Shown in pieces: positions 51,740-60,275 of a DNA stretch of 64,000 bases (the first letter of the stretch is position 1; each line of letters opens with the position of its first letter). Origin of the DNA: JBGPHT01 sp041484525 (GTDB lineage Bacteria; Acidobacteriota; Terriglobia; Bryobacterales; Bryobacteraceae); the NCBI GenBank assembly GCA_041484525.1, contig JBGPHT010000007.1, positions 28,537 through 92,536 of the forward strand, written 5' to 3'. The position numbers and the translations under genes were made by a program. The notes under the pieces were generated by a model, which saw only the letters and a program-made list of their open reading frames with translations, was not told where the DNA came from and did not search any database.

Positions 51740-52171
51740 ATGCAGATTCGAATCCAAAAGATTCATCCCGCCGCCATCCTGCCTGCGTACGCGCATGGCC
51801 CCGCGGAGGACGCCGGCATGGACCTGCACGCCGTCGAGGACGTGACGCTCGAACCGGGCGCTCCGCGGCTGGTGCCCACCGGACTGACGGTGGAGATTCC
51901 GCCCGGCTACGAGGCCCAGGTGCGCCCGCGCAGCGGCCTCGCGCTCAAGCACGCCATCACGCAGCCCAACGCGCCCGGCACCATCGACCCCGGGTACCGC
52001 GGCGAGATCCGCGTCATTCTGCTGAACCTAGGCCGCGAGCCGTACACCATTCACGCCGGCGACCGCATCGCGCAGATGATCGTGGCGCGCTACGAGGCCG
52101 TCGAGTGGGTGGAAGGCGACTTGGCCGAATCGCGCCGCGGCGCCGGAGGCTTCGGCTCCTCGGGGCGCTGA
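51740..52171 (+). CDS. dut: deoxyuridine 5'-triphosphate nucleotidohydrolase (dUTPase)
   Basis: The 143-residue trimeric dUTPase converts dUTP to dUMP, keeping uracil out of DNA and supplying dUMP for thymidylate synthesis. Motifs in order are AGMDLHA (1), PRSGLALKH (2), GTIDPGYRGEIRVILLN (3), GDRIAQMIV (4) and the C-terminal lid GGFGSSG (5). ATG 51740 is used; ATG 51728 would add four residues. It is divergent from the thyX-like gene with 18 bp or less between starts, which makes sense for the dUMP pathway. The end overlaps the truncated TetR gene by 82 bp. Confidence 0.95.
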   Translation: MQIRIQKIHPAAILPAYAHGPAEDAGMDLHAVEDVTLEPGAPRLVPTGLTVEIPPGYEAQVRPRSGLALKHAITQPNAPGTIDPGYRGEIRVILLNLGREPYTIHAGDRIAQMIVARYEAVEWVEGDLAESRRGAGGFGSSGR

Positions 52172-52712
52172 GCCGCGATCCCGCCGAGAAAGATCGCGAC
52201 CATCTCCATCACCACGCGCCGGCGGTCCGGCTTCCGCAGTTTGCCTGGAAACAGCAGCCTCACCAGGCCGTGGTACGACATCATGCCGATCGCGCCGCGT
52301 GCTGCCATTTCGGCATTTACGGCCCGAAATGCGCCAGCACGGATGCGGCGCCGGATATATCCCGCAACCATCTTGTAGAAGTTGGCGAACAGGTGCTCGA
52401 AGAAGAGATCCGAAAGCTCGTGGCGCTCCAGGCAACTGAAGTAGACGATGCGGAACAACTCCGGATCGGCTTCGTACCGCTCGAGAATCAGTTCGCCCAG
52501 CCGGGTAAAGAAGCGGCGATCATCTTCGCCAAGCGCAAGCTGCTTTAGCTCCGCGGCGTGCTCGGACACCTCTGCCGCCTTCAACTCGATGATGGCCCGG
52601 TATAGATCCTGTTTGGTGCGGAAGTGCTGGTACAGCACCGGCTCGCTGACTCCGAGACTGGAAGCCAACTCGCGCGTAGTGGTCCCGCTGAAACCCTTTT
52701 CGGCGAAGAGTC
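52090..52712 (-). pseudogene. TetR-family regulator missing its N-terminal start
   Basis: Sequence from LFAEKGFSGTTTRELASSLG onward is a TetR DNA-binding domain (recognition helix VSEPVLYQHFRTKQDLYRA) and a ligand-binding helical domain of ~150 residues. Upstream of LFAEKG the frame meets a TGA within 12 bases and matches nothing, because PIG-L sequence begins at 52711 on the other strand. The first ~15-20 residues with the natural start are therefore missing. Translation from the internal TTG at 52668 would lack half the HTH. It converges on dut. Confidence 0.75.
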
Positions 52713-53108
52713 GAAGGTGTCAAGGTCACATCGCTCTCCCCCGCCGATGTCGCCGCCGGCGATCTGGGCAAGTACGACGTCATTCTCCTCGGCGTCCGTA
52801 CCTACGCCGCGCGCGAGGACCTGCGCGCTTCCAACAACCGTCTGCTCGATTACGTGAAGAACGGCGGCGGCGCGATCGTGCAGTACAACACGCCGGAGTA
52901 CGATCGCAATTACGGCCCGTATCCTTATACGATGGGCCGCAATCCCGAGGAGGTGACCGACGAGGCCTCGAAGGTTGCGATCCTGAATCCGTCTCATCCG
53001 GTGTTCAACTGGCCGAACCGGATCACCGAAAAAGATTTCAGCGGCTGGGTGGAAGAGCGCGGATCGAAGTGGATGCGTTCCTGGGACCCGCAATACGAGG
53101 CTCTGCTA
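52711..53108 (+). pseudogene. PIG-L family deacetylase, internal fragment
   Basis: The plus frame reads DLGKYDVILLGVRTYAARED, LLDYVKNGGGAIVQYNTPEY, NYGPYPYTMGRNPEEVTDEA, NWPNRITEKDFSGWVEERGS. This is the ThuA-like C-terminal module of large PIG-L family deacetylases in Acidobacteria. The catalytic N-terminal domain and the last ~60 residues are absent. Both borders are abrupt: TetR sequence to the left (52710) and TonB-receptor sequence to the right (~53108). Confidence 0.7.
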
Positions 53109-54104
53109 GATCGCGCCCGCGCCTTCACTCGCCACAAAGATTCCGTTCCGCTGATTCACCGTCGGGACGCTCACGATGTACGAATTGCCGGCGCGCTGCC
53201 GGAACCCCGAGTAGTCGCCGAAGATGAACGTGCGGTTGCGCTGGATGGGTCCGCCCAGCGTGGCGCCGAAATCGTTCTGGCGCAGCGGCGGAAGCTTTCC
53301 GGGGTTGAAAGGGCCGCGCGCGTCGAGAGCGCTGTTGCGGATGAACTCGTAGACGCTGCCATGCACCTGGTTGGTGCCGGAGCGCGTGGTGACGGCGATC
53401 ACGGCACCGCCAGCGCGCCCGAATTCCGCGCTGAAGGCGTTGGTCTGGAGCTTGAATTCACCCAGCGCCTCGGGCGGCGGCAGCGTCGTCACGATGCCGA
53501 GCAGCACCTCGTTGTTGTCGGCGCCGTCGATCAAATAGTTGTTGGCGCCGTCGCGCTGCCCGTTGATGGCAAAACTCGAATTGCCCTGCGGCGCGTCGAA
53601 AAGGCCCACTGGGTTGGTGCGGATGGCGCCCGGAACCAGCGCCATCAGCGCCGTGAAGTTGCGTCCGGTCTGGCTGTTGAGCGGTAGCTCGTCGATCGCC
53701 TGGGTCTGGATCACTTGCCCCAACTCCGAGGTGTCCGTCTTGACGAGCGGAGCCTCGCCGACGGCTGTCACGGTGTCGGTGGTGGCGCCGAGCTCCAGCA
53801 TCAGGTCGATGCGCGTGGTATCCGCGACCAGCAGAGTGATGCCGCGGCGGACGCTTTTCTTGAAGCCTTCCTTCTCCGCCGTCACTTCATAAACGCCCGG
53901 CTGCAGGAAGGGCGCGATGAAATGTCCCTCGCCGTTCGTCACCCATTTGGAGGAGATGCGTGTCTCCACGTTGGTCACCGTGATGGCGGTGCCGGGCACA
54001 ATGGCCCCGCTGGGGTCGCGAACCACGCCGTCCATGGTGGCGGTGGTCGCCTGTGAGAAAGCCAGGACTGCCGTAAGAGCGAGCCATGCAGCAACACGAA
54101 GCAT
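53106..54104 (-). pseudogene. TonB-dependent receptor, N-terminal third only
   Basis: From ATG 54104 with a strong GGGGAGG site, the protein has a signal peptide (MLRVAAWLALTAVLAFSQA), a carboxypeptidase-regulatory domain (VVRDPSGAIVPGTAITVTNV, PFLQPGVYEVTAEKEGFKKS) and a plug domain (ELPLNSQTGRNFTALMALVP, VTTRSGTNQVHGSVYEFIRN). It stops after 332 residues at TAG 53106 without any beta-barrel, where full receptors need ~1000 residues. The stop coincides with the join to the PIG-L fragment, so the 3' two-thirds are lost. Confidence 0.8.
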
Positions 54105-54145
54105 TGGAACCTCCCCTTTGGGTAAGAGGCTTTCAAAAAGCGACG

Positions 54146-54158
54146 CTCCTTCAAGGAG
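54146..54158. promoter_or_regulatory. perfect 13-bp palindrome upstream of the TonB receptor fragment
   Basis: CTCCTT-C-AAGGAG is a perfect 6+1+6 inverted repeat, located 42 bp upstream of the receptor ATG and between it and the divergent phhB. It could be an operator or, in RNA, a small hairpin presenting a Shine-Dalgarno-like AAGGAG. Confidence 0.35.
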
Positions 54159-54228
54159 GGGGGATACTGAACCGTCGTAGCCATGGGGTTCATTGACACC
54201 TTTCCGGGCATGTGAGAGATTCGGGACC

Positions 54229-54552
54229 ATGAAACTGGCCGAAAAGCGTTGCGTTCCGTGCCGGGGAGGAGTCCCGCCTTTGCAGGGTGCGGAACTGGAG
54301 AACATGCAGGTGCAGGTAACCGGCTGGCAGGTGGTGGACGAGCACCACCTGTTGAAGACTTACACCTTCCCCGATTTCCAGAAGGCCCTGGACTTCGTGA
54401 ACCGCGTGGGCGCGATCGCGGAACAGGAAGGCCATCATCCCGACCTCTACCTCGCCTGGGGCAAGGTCGAAGTGAAGATTTGGACCCACAAGATCGACGG
54501 CCTCACCGAGAGCGATTTTATTCTCGCGGCCAAGATCGACGCACTAACCTGA
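54229..54552 (+). CDS. phhB: pterin-4a-carbinolamine dehydratase
   Basis: From ATG 54229 (MKLAEKRCVPCRGGVPPLQG) the 107-residue protein matches the PCD/DCoH family. The catalytic signature EQEGHHPDLYLAWGKVEVKI is complete with the two adjacent histidines, and DEHHLLKTYTFPDFQKALDF precedes it. It regenerates tetrahydropterin cofactor after aromatic hydroxylation. Two N-terminal cysteines in KRCVPCRGG are typical for bacterial members. It converges on the hydrolase gene with a 9-bp overlap of ends. No hydroxylase gene is nearby. Confidence 0.93.
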   Translation: MKLAEKRCVPCRGGVPPLQGAELENMQVQVTGWQVVDEHHLLKTYTFPDFQKALDFVNRVGAIAEQEGHHPDLYLAWGKVEVKIWTHKIDGLTESDFILAAKIDALT

Positions 54553-55377
54553 CGCCGCGCGAATCTCCTCTGCAACCAACTCCGGCGCCTCCATCGGAAC
54601 ATAGTGGTTGCGCTCCGCCAGGAATACATCGCGGCCTCTTGGGAACCGCTCCGCCAGCTTCTCCCACGTCGGGGACGCATTCAGGTCGAACACTCCCGGC
54701 GGCGCCGTCGTTCATGCGCGCATCACCGTGACCGGTATCCCGATCGACGGAATCACTCCATACAGGTTCGACTCGGGCGCCGACGACTGCCGGTATATCG
54801 ACGCCTCGACGGCCGGCGGGCATGCCAGTTCGAAGCCGTCGCCCGCGGGCAGCAGCGCATACTCGCAATAGTCCCGCAGGATCTCCGGCCGCCATGCGGC
54901 GAAGGGCGCGCGGCCGCGGAACCGCTCGTACATCTCGTCGGGCGACGCCCAGCGTGCGCGCCGCCGCTCGATGAACCCGACGTCCGCCTGCCGCACCCCG
55001 TAATACTCCGGTGGGTAGATCACGGGATCCACCAGCACCAACGTCGCGAACGCCCCGGGGCGCATCGCCGCCGCCTGAACCAGCGAGTGCCCGCCCATCG
55101 AATGGCCCACCCCGATGGCGCCAGTCACGTCCAGCGCTACGAGGTCCTCGCCGAACATGCGCCACGGGTACGGCGGCGCCGGCTTGCTGCTGCGGCCATG
55201 TCCGCGGAAGTCGATCGCCAGACAACGCCTGCCGGGAAACAGGCGGGCGATTGAGTCCCAGCAGCGTCCATGAAAACCGGTGGCATGCGCCAACACGAGC
55301 GGCGGACCCGCGCCCGGCCAATCCCACACCGCCAGTTCCCCTTCGCCGGTCGCCACCGTTCTGAGTTCGGGTTGCAA
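54544..55377 (-). pseudogene. alpha/beta hydrolase interrupted by one in-frame opal codon
   Basis: The fold is clear: LVLAHATGFHGRCWDSIARL (oxyanion loop), AIDFRGHGRSSKP, nucleophile elbow GVGHSMGGHSLVQAA (Ser), LVLVDPVIYPPEYYG. A TGA at 54712-54714 follows PVTVMRA, but the same frame continues TTAPPGVFDLNASPTWEKLA to the catalytic-histidine region AERNHYVPMEAPELVAEEIR and stops at 54544. CGA (Arg) to TGA is the simplest explanation. As read the protein lacks its catalytic His. The start at TTG 55377 is uncertain. Confidence 0.8.
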
Positions 55378-55471
55378 ACCAGCATTTTCCCATGCGCAAC
55401 GCCCAACCGAGGGCCGCCCGAGCCGCCGGTACCCTTTGACGCGGCCTCCGTCGACCGCGATCATAGTTAGC

Positions 55472-56725
55472 ATGCGTAGTCTGTGTGCCGCCGCCGCGTT
55501 GGCGGCCCTTCCCCTGTTCGCCCAGAACGAGCAGCCGCCGAAAACATGGGTCGATCCCGACACCGGGCACCGTGTCGTGCGGCTAACCGACGAGGCGGGC
55601 AGCGCCAGCCTCTACTTCAACCAGAACTGGTTTACGCCCGATGGAAAGAAGTTGGTATACACCTCGCCCACCGGCATCTACACGCTCGACCTGGCGGCGC
55701 GCGCGACCAGGCAAGTGGTCGAGGGCCGCGTCCGCCTGATCGAAGCCGGGCACAAGACGCCGAACGTTTACTACATCAAGACCGGCGCGGTTTTCGCGAC
55801 GGCCACTGCGACCGGCGAGACGCGAGAGATCGCGAAGCTGCCGCCGCGCGGGTCGGTCGACACCATCAATGCCGATGAAACGCTAATCGCCGGCACCTAC
55901 ACCGAGGCTGCCGGTCCCACGAACAACGCTTACGCCTCGCCCGAGCGCCGCCAGCAGCCGCAGGTTTTGGAACAGCCGCGCAGCAAGGGCCAGATGATGG
56001 AAGAGCGGCTGGCCGCCCACATCCCGATGGGCCTGTTCGTCATCAGTACCAAAACGGGCGAGACCACCACCATTCTGAAGAGCACCGATTGGCTCAACCA
56101 CCTGCTCTTTTCCCCCACCGACCCGACGCTGCTGATGTTCTGCCACGAAGGCCCCTGGCACAAGGTGGACCGGATCTGGACCATCCGCACCGATGGGTCG
56201 CATCTCACCAAGATCCACACCCGCACCATGGCGATGGAGATTTTCGGCCACGAATTCTGGTCGATCGACGGCAAGACGATCTACTACGATCTGCAGACGC
56301 CGCGCGGCGAAGATTTCTGGCTGGCGTCGTACCAAGTGGATACCGGCGAGCGCGCCCGGTACCACCTGCAGCGCAACCAATGGTCGATCCACTTCAATGT
56401 CTCGGCGGACGGCAAGCTCTTCACCGGCGATGGCGGCGACCCCGGCCAAGTGGCCAAAGCTCCCGACGGCGAATGGATCTACCTGTTCCGTCCGGAACTG
56501 ACCCCCAACCGCGGCATCGACGACAAGAGCCTGGTCAGTTCCGGAGTCCTGCACGCCGAGAAACTGGTCAACATGTCGAAGCACCAATACCATCTCGAGC
56601 CCAACGTCCGCTTCTCGCCCGACGCCAAGTGGGTGATCTTCCGCTCCAACATGTTCGGCCCCACCTACGTCTTCGCCGTGGAAGTCGCCAAAGCGAATGC
56701 CGCGAATGCCGGGGACAGGCTATGA
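55472..56725 (+). CDS. oligogalacturonate lyase family protein (pectin degradation)
   Basis: From ATG 55472 with signal peptide MRSLCAAAALAALPLFAQ, the 417-residue protein is a seven-bladed propeller of the Pectate_lyase22/oligogalacturonide lyase family: TGHRVVRLTDEAGSASLYFN, WFTPDGKKLVYTSPTGIYTL, HEFWSIDGKTIYYDLQTPRG, QWSIHFNVSADGKLFTGDGG, HLEPNVRFSPDAKWVIFRSN. The family splits unsaturated digalacturonate by beta-elimination; histidines of the metal site appear in KHQYHLEPN and HEFWS. Unlike the cytosolic enterobacterial enzyme it is exported. Its stop overlaps the GH2 start (ATGA). Confidence 0.85.
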   Translation: MRSLCAAAALAALPLFAQNEQPPKTWVDPDTGHRVVRLTDEAGSASLYFNQNWFTPDGKKLVYTSPTGIYTLDLAARATRQVVEGRVRLIEAGHKTPNVYYIKTGAVFATATATGETREIAKLPPRGSVDTINADETLIAGTYTEAAGPTNNAYASPERRQQPQVLEQPRSKGQMMEERLAAHIPMGLFVISTKTGETTTILKSTDWLNHLLFSPTDPTLLMFCHEGPWHKVDRIWTIRTDGSHLTKIHTRTMAMEIFGHEFWSIDGKTIYYDLQTPRGEDFWLASYQVDTGERARYHLQRNQWSIHFNVSADGKLFTGDGGDPGQVAKAPDGEWIYLFRPELTPNRGIDDKSLVSSGVLHAEKLVNMSKHQYHLEPNVRFSPDAKWVIFRSNMFGPTYVFAVEVAKANAANAGDRL

Positions 56726-59106
56726 AACTTTCCGCGCCGCTCTTGCGCGGAATTTCGTTGCCTGTCCCCGCAATTCTCTCTGCCGAGAAGTTCTTGGTGT
56801 TTGCGCTGTTCTTCCTGATCGCCGCCGTTGCCCACGCCGCCGATACCCGTCCCTTCGACGCCGACTGGCGTTTCCTCAAATCCGACGCCCCCGGCGCCGA
56901 GGCGCCCGCCTTCGATGACGCCGCGTGGCGCACCGTCAACGTGCCGCACGATTGGAGCATCGAAGGTCCGTTCGATTCCAAGAATGCGACCGCGGGCGCC
57001 GGCGCTTTCCTCCCCGCTGGCGTCGGTTGGTACCGCAAGCATTTCACCGTGCCCGCCGCCGATGCCAGCAAGCGTGTCTTCATCGACTTCGACGGTGTGA
57101 TGGCCAACAGCGACGTCTGGATCAACGGCGCGCATCTCGGCAAGCGCCCCTACGGCTACGTCAGTTTCCGCTACGACCTGACGGACCACGTCCTTTTCGG
57201 CAAGCCCAACATCATCGCCGTGCGCGCCGACAACTCTGCCCAGCCTGCCTCGCGCTGGTATACCGGTGCGGGCATTTACCGGCACGTGCGGCTGGTGGTC
57301 GCGAACCCGGTGCATCTCGAACAGTGGTCCACGTTCGTGACTACGCAGGACCGCTCGGTGCACATCGCAACCAGCGTCGTGAACCAGTCGCGAGCGGACC
57401 GCGCCGTGAGTGTCAGCATCGTGCTGGCCGGGCCGGGCCCCCGCATCGCCGGCAATGGGACGCCCGAAGAAAGCGTGCCCGCGGGCGCATCAGTGGAATT
57501 CACGCGCGACATCAAAGTGAATTCCGCGGACCTCTGGAACCTGGATCATCCCGCCCTCTACACCGCGACCGTGAAGGTCTTCGAGGGTAGCACGCTGCTC
57601 GACGAAGAGACTGTCCATTTCGGCATCCGCGATTTCAAATTCGATGCCGCCACCGGCTTCTGGCTTAACGGAAAAAACTTCAAGATCAAGGGCATCGGTC
57701 TGCACGCCGACGGCGGCGCAATGGGCGCGGCCATCCCGTTGCGCGTTTGGGAACGCCGTCTGGAACGCCTGAAGGAGCTTGGCGTCAACGCCATCCGCAC
57801 CGCCCACAACCCCGTCGCGCCCGAGTTCCTCGACTTGTGCGACCGCATGGGCTTCCTCGTGATGGACGAGATGTTCGACTGCTGGACCATCGCCAAGAAT
57901 CCCGCCGACTACCACCTCTACTTCCGCGACTGGTCGCACCGCGACACTGCCGACACGGTCCGTCGGGACCGCAACCATCCGAGCATCGTCGCCTACAGCG
58001 CCGGCAACGAAATCCGCGACACGCCCAACGCGGAACTCGCGAAGAGCATCCTGAAGGGACTGGTCGAGGTCTTCCACGCCAACGATCCTACGCGGCCGGT
58101 GACGCAGGCGCTCTTCCGGCCCAACGTCAGCCACGATTACGATAACGGCCTCGCGGATCTGCTCGACGTGATTGGCCAGAACTATCGCGAAAACGAAATC
58201 CTGGCGGCGCACGAAGCCAAACCCACGCGCAGGATTCTGGGCACCGAGAATACACAAGGCCGCGCCAACTGGCTGCCGCTGCGCGACAACGCTGCCTACT
58301 CCGGCCAGTTCCTGTGGAGCGGCATCGACTACCTGGGCGAATCGCGCGCCTGGCCCGTAGTGGCCGCGGGTTCGGGATTGCTCGATCGCACCGGCGGCTT
58401 CAAGCCAATTGCCTACGAACGGCAAAGCTGGTGGAGCGAGAAGCCTATGGTCTACATGGCGCGCCGCGTGGCGCCCGCGCGTGCCGTCCCGATCGATCCC
58501 GGCTACGAAGCCGGCCCCGCCACGGCCGTGCGCTTCCCGCAGACCCTCTTCTCCGACTGGAATGCGACCGGCACGCCGGACGTCGAAGTGTACAGCAACT
58601 GCGAAGAGGTCGAGCTGCTGTTGAATGGCAAATCGCTCGGCGTGAAGCCGCTGCCGGCGGATGCGTCGCCGCGCAACTGGCGAGTGCCGTTCGAGCCGGG
58701 GACACTCAAGGCTCTCGGCAGGAACAAGGGACAGACCGTCGCCACATACGAGCTGCGCACGGCCGGCAAGCCCGCGAAAGTAGTGTTGACCGCCGACCGC
58801 GGCCGCCTCACCGGAGACTGGGACGACGTGTCATTTGTCACCGCGACTGTGGTGGACGCGAACGGCGTGATGGTGCCCAACGCCGATCGGCTCATCTCGT
58901 TCAAGCTGTCCGGCCCCGGGGCGATCGCCGCCGTGGATAGCGCGGATAATGCCAGCCACGAGCCGTTCCAGGCGGCAGAACGGAAGGTCTATCAGGGCTG
59001 GTGCGTAGCGGTGGTGAAGGCAAGTGGGGCAGGGCGGATTACGATGTCCGCATCGGCCCCCGGACTGGCGGGGTCGAGCGTGACAATAGAGGGTGTAAAG
59101 AAATGA
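56722..59106 (+). CDS. secreted GH2 glycoside hydrolase (beta-galactosidase/beta-glucuronidase-like)
   Basis: The 794-residue protein starts at ATG 56722, overlapping the lyase stop. After a signal segment it has the sugar-binding domain (VNVPHDWSIEGPFDSKNATA, GVGWYRKHFTVP, GYVSFRYDLTDHV), the Ig-like domain and the TIM barrel (NFKIKGIGLHADGGAMGAAI, NAIRTAHNPVAPEFLDLCDR). The acid/base Glu is in AYSAGNEIRDTPN and the nucleophile in RRILGTENTQGR. A C-terminal pair of beta domains follows. In a pectin locus it probably removes galactose or uronic acid from rhamnogalacturonan side chains. It overlaps the next gene by 4 bp. Confidence 0.9.
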   Translation: MKLSAPLLRGISLPVPAILSAEKFLVFALFFLIAAVAHAADTRPFDADWRFLKSDAPGAEAPAFDDAAWRTVNVPHDWSIEGPFDSKNATAGAGAFLPAGVGWYRKHFTVPAADASKRVFIDFDGVMANSDVWINGAHLGKRPYGYVSFRYDLTDHVLFGKPNIIAVRADNSAQPASRWYTGAGIYRHVRLVVANPVHLEQWSTFVTTQDRSVHIATSVVNQSRADRAVSVSIVLAGPGPRIAGNGTPEESVPAGASVEFTRDIKVNSADLWNLDHPALYTATVKVFEGSTLLDEETVHFGIRDFKFDAATGFWLNGKNFKIKGIGLHADGGAMGAAIPLRVWERRLERLKELGVNAIRTAHNPVAPEFLDLCDRMGFLVMDEMFDCWTIAKNPADYHLYFRDWSHRDTADTVRRDRNHPSIVAYSAGNEIRDTPNAELAKSILKGLVEVFHANDPTRPVTQALFRPNVSHDYDNGLADLLDVIGQNYRENEILAAHEAKPTRRILGTENTQGRANWLPLRDNAAYSGQFLWSGIDYLGESRAWPVVAAGSGLLDRTGGFKPIAYERQSWWSEKPMVYMARRVAPARAVPIDPGYEAGPATAVRFPQTLFSDWNATGTPDVEVYSNCEEVELLLNGKSLGVKPLPADASPRNWRVPFEPGTLKALGRNKGQTVATYELRTAGKPAKVVLTADRGRLTGDWDDVSFVTATVVDANGVMVPNADRLISFKLSGPGAIAAVDSADNASHEPFQAAERKVYQGWCVAVVKASGAGRITMSASAPGLAGSSVTIEGVKK

Positions 59107-60275
59107 TCAAGATTTTCTTGTTGCTGCTGGCTCCGCTCGGCGTTTCAGCGCAACATATCGACCTCACCAAGACTCCGCCCGACGCCCTCTATACCGCTGA
59201 GCGCGGCTACGGGTACGAGGCCCCTCCCACGCAGCCGCCGTTCTTCTTCTCCGTCCGCGTGCCCGAAGAAGGCAACTACCGCGTCACCGTCACGTTCGGC
59301 GATCCCGAGGCCGAGACCGTCACCACTGTCAAAGCCGAGCTCCGCCGGCTCATGATCGAAAAAGTTCCCACCGCGCCCGGCAAGTTTGAAACGCGGAGCT
59401 TCCTCGTGAACGTCCGCCGGCCGCAGATTCCCGGCGGCGGGGAAGTCAAACTGAAGCCGCGCGAAACGCAGTCCGAGGCCTGGGCCTGGGACGACAAGCT
59501 CACCCTCGAATTCACCAACTCGCACCCCGGCGTGCGCACTCTGGACATCGCGAAAGCCGACGTGCCCACCCTCTACATCGCCGGCGACTCGACGTCCACC
59601 GACCAGCCCGTCGAGCCCTTCAACAGTTGGGGCCAGATGCTCACGCGCTTTTTCAAGCCCGAGATCGCCGTCGCCAATTGGGGAGAATCCGGCGAATCGC
59701 TCCGCGGCTATAAGGGCGAGCGCCGCTTGGACAAGCTCTCGAGCGCCCTCAAGCGCGGTGACTGGCTCTTCATCCAGATGGGGCACAACGACCAGAAGGA
59801 GCGCGGCGAGGGCGTGGGCGCTTTCACCACTTACAAGGCCGACCTGAAGCGGTTCATCGCCGAAGCGCGCGAGCATGGCGCGACGCCCGTGCTGATCACT
59901 TCCATGCACCGCCTCAGCTTGGATGCCGCGGGCAAGATCGTCAACACGTTGGGCGATTACCCGGAGGCCGTGCGCCAGGCCGCCAAAGAAGAGAACGTAG
60001 GGTTGATCGACCTCCACGCGATGAGCCAGATTTTCTACGAAGCTATCGGCCCGCAGGACCTGCCCAAGGCGTTCGCCGGCGACACCACGCATCACGGAAA
60101 CTACGGCAGCTACGAGCTGGCGAAGTGCGTGGTGGAAGGCATCCGCAAGCTGCCGCTGGCCAAGTACCTGATGGACGATCTGCCGGTCTTCGACCCCGCG
60201 CACCCCGACCCGATCGCCCAGTTTGACATCCCCGCCGAACCACCCGGACCACTGGTGAAACCGTATGGCAATTAA
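59103..60275 (+). CDS. secreted rhamnogalacturonan acetylesterase (SGNH, CE12 type)
   Basis: From ATG 59103 with signal peptide MIKIFLLLLAPLGVSAQ, the 390-residue protein has an N-terminal beta domain (~20-155) and an SGNH esterase domain. The catalytic blocks are LYIAGDSTSTDQPVEP (Ser), NWGESGESLRGYKG (Gly), LFIQMGHNDQKERG (Asn), and DTTHHGNYGSYELAK (Asp/His). It should remove acetyl groups from rhamnogalacturonan I, making the backbone accessible. It overlaps both the GH2 gene (ATGA) and the next esterase gene (11 bp), so the operon is tightly coupled. Confidence 0.88.
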   Translation: MIKIFLLLLAPLGVSAQHIDLTKTPPDALYTAERGYGYEAPPTQPPFFFSVRVPEEGNYRVTVTFGDPEAETVTTVKAELRRLMIEKVPTAPGKFETRSFLVNVRRPQIPGGGEVKLKPRETQSEAWAWDDKLTLEFTNSHPGVRTLDIAKADVPTLYIAGDSTSTDQPVEPFNSWGQMLTRFFKPEIAVANWGESGESLRGYKGERRLDKLSSALKRGDWLFIQMGHNDQKERGEGVGAFTTYKADLKRFIAEAREHGATPVLITSMHRLSLDAAGKIVNTLGDYPEAVRQAAKEENVGLIDLHAMSQIFYEAIGPQDLPKAFAGDTTHHGNYGSYELAKCVVEGIRKLPLAKYLMDDLPVFDPAHPDPIAQFDIPAEPPGPLVKPYGN

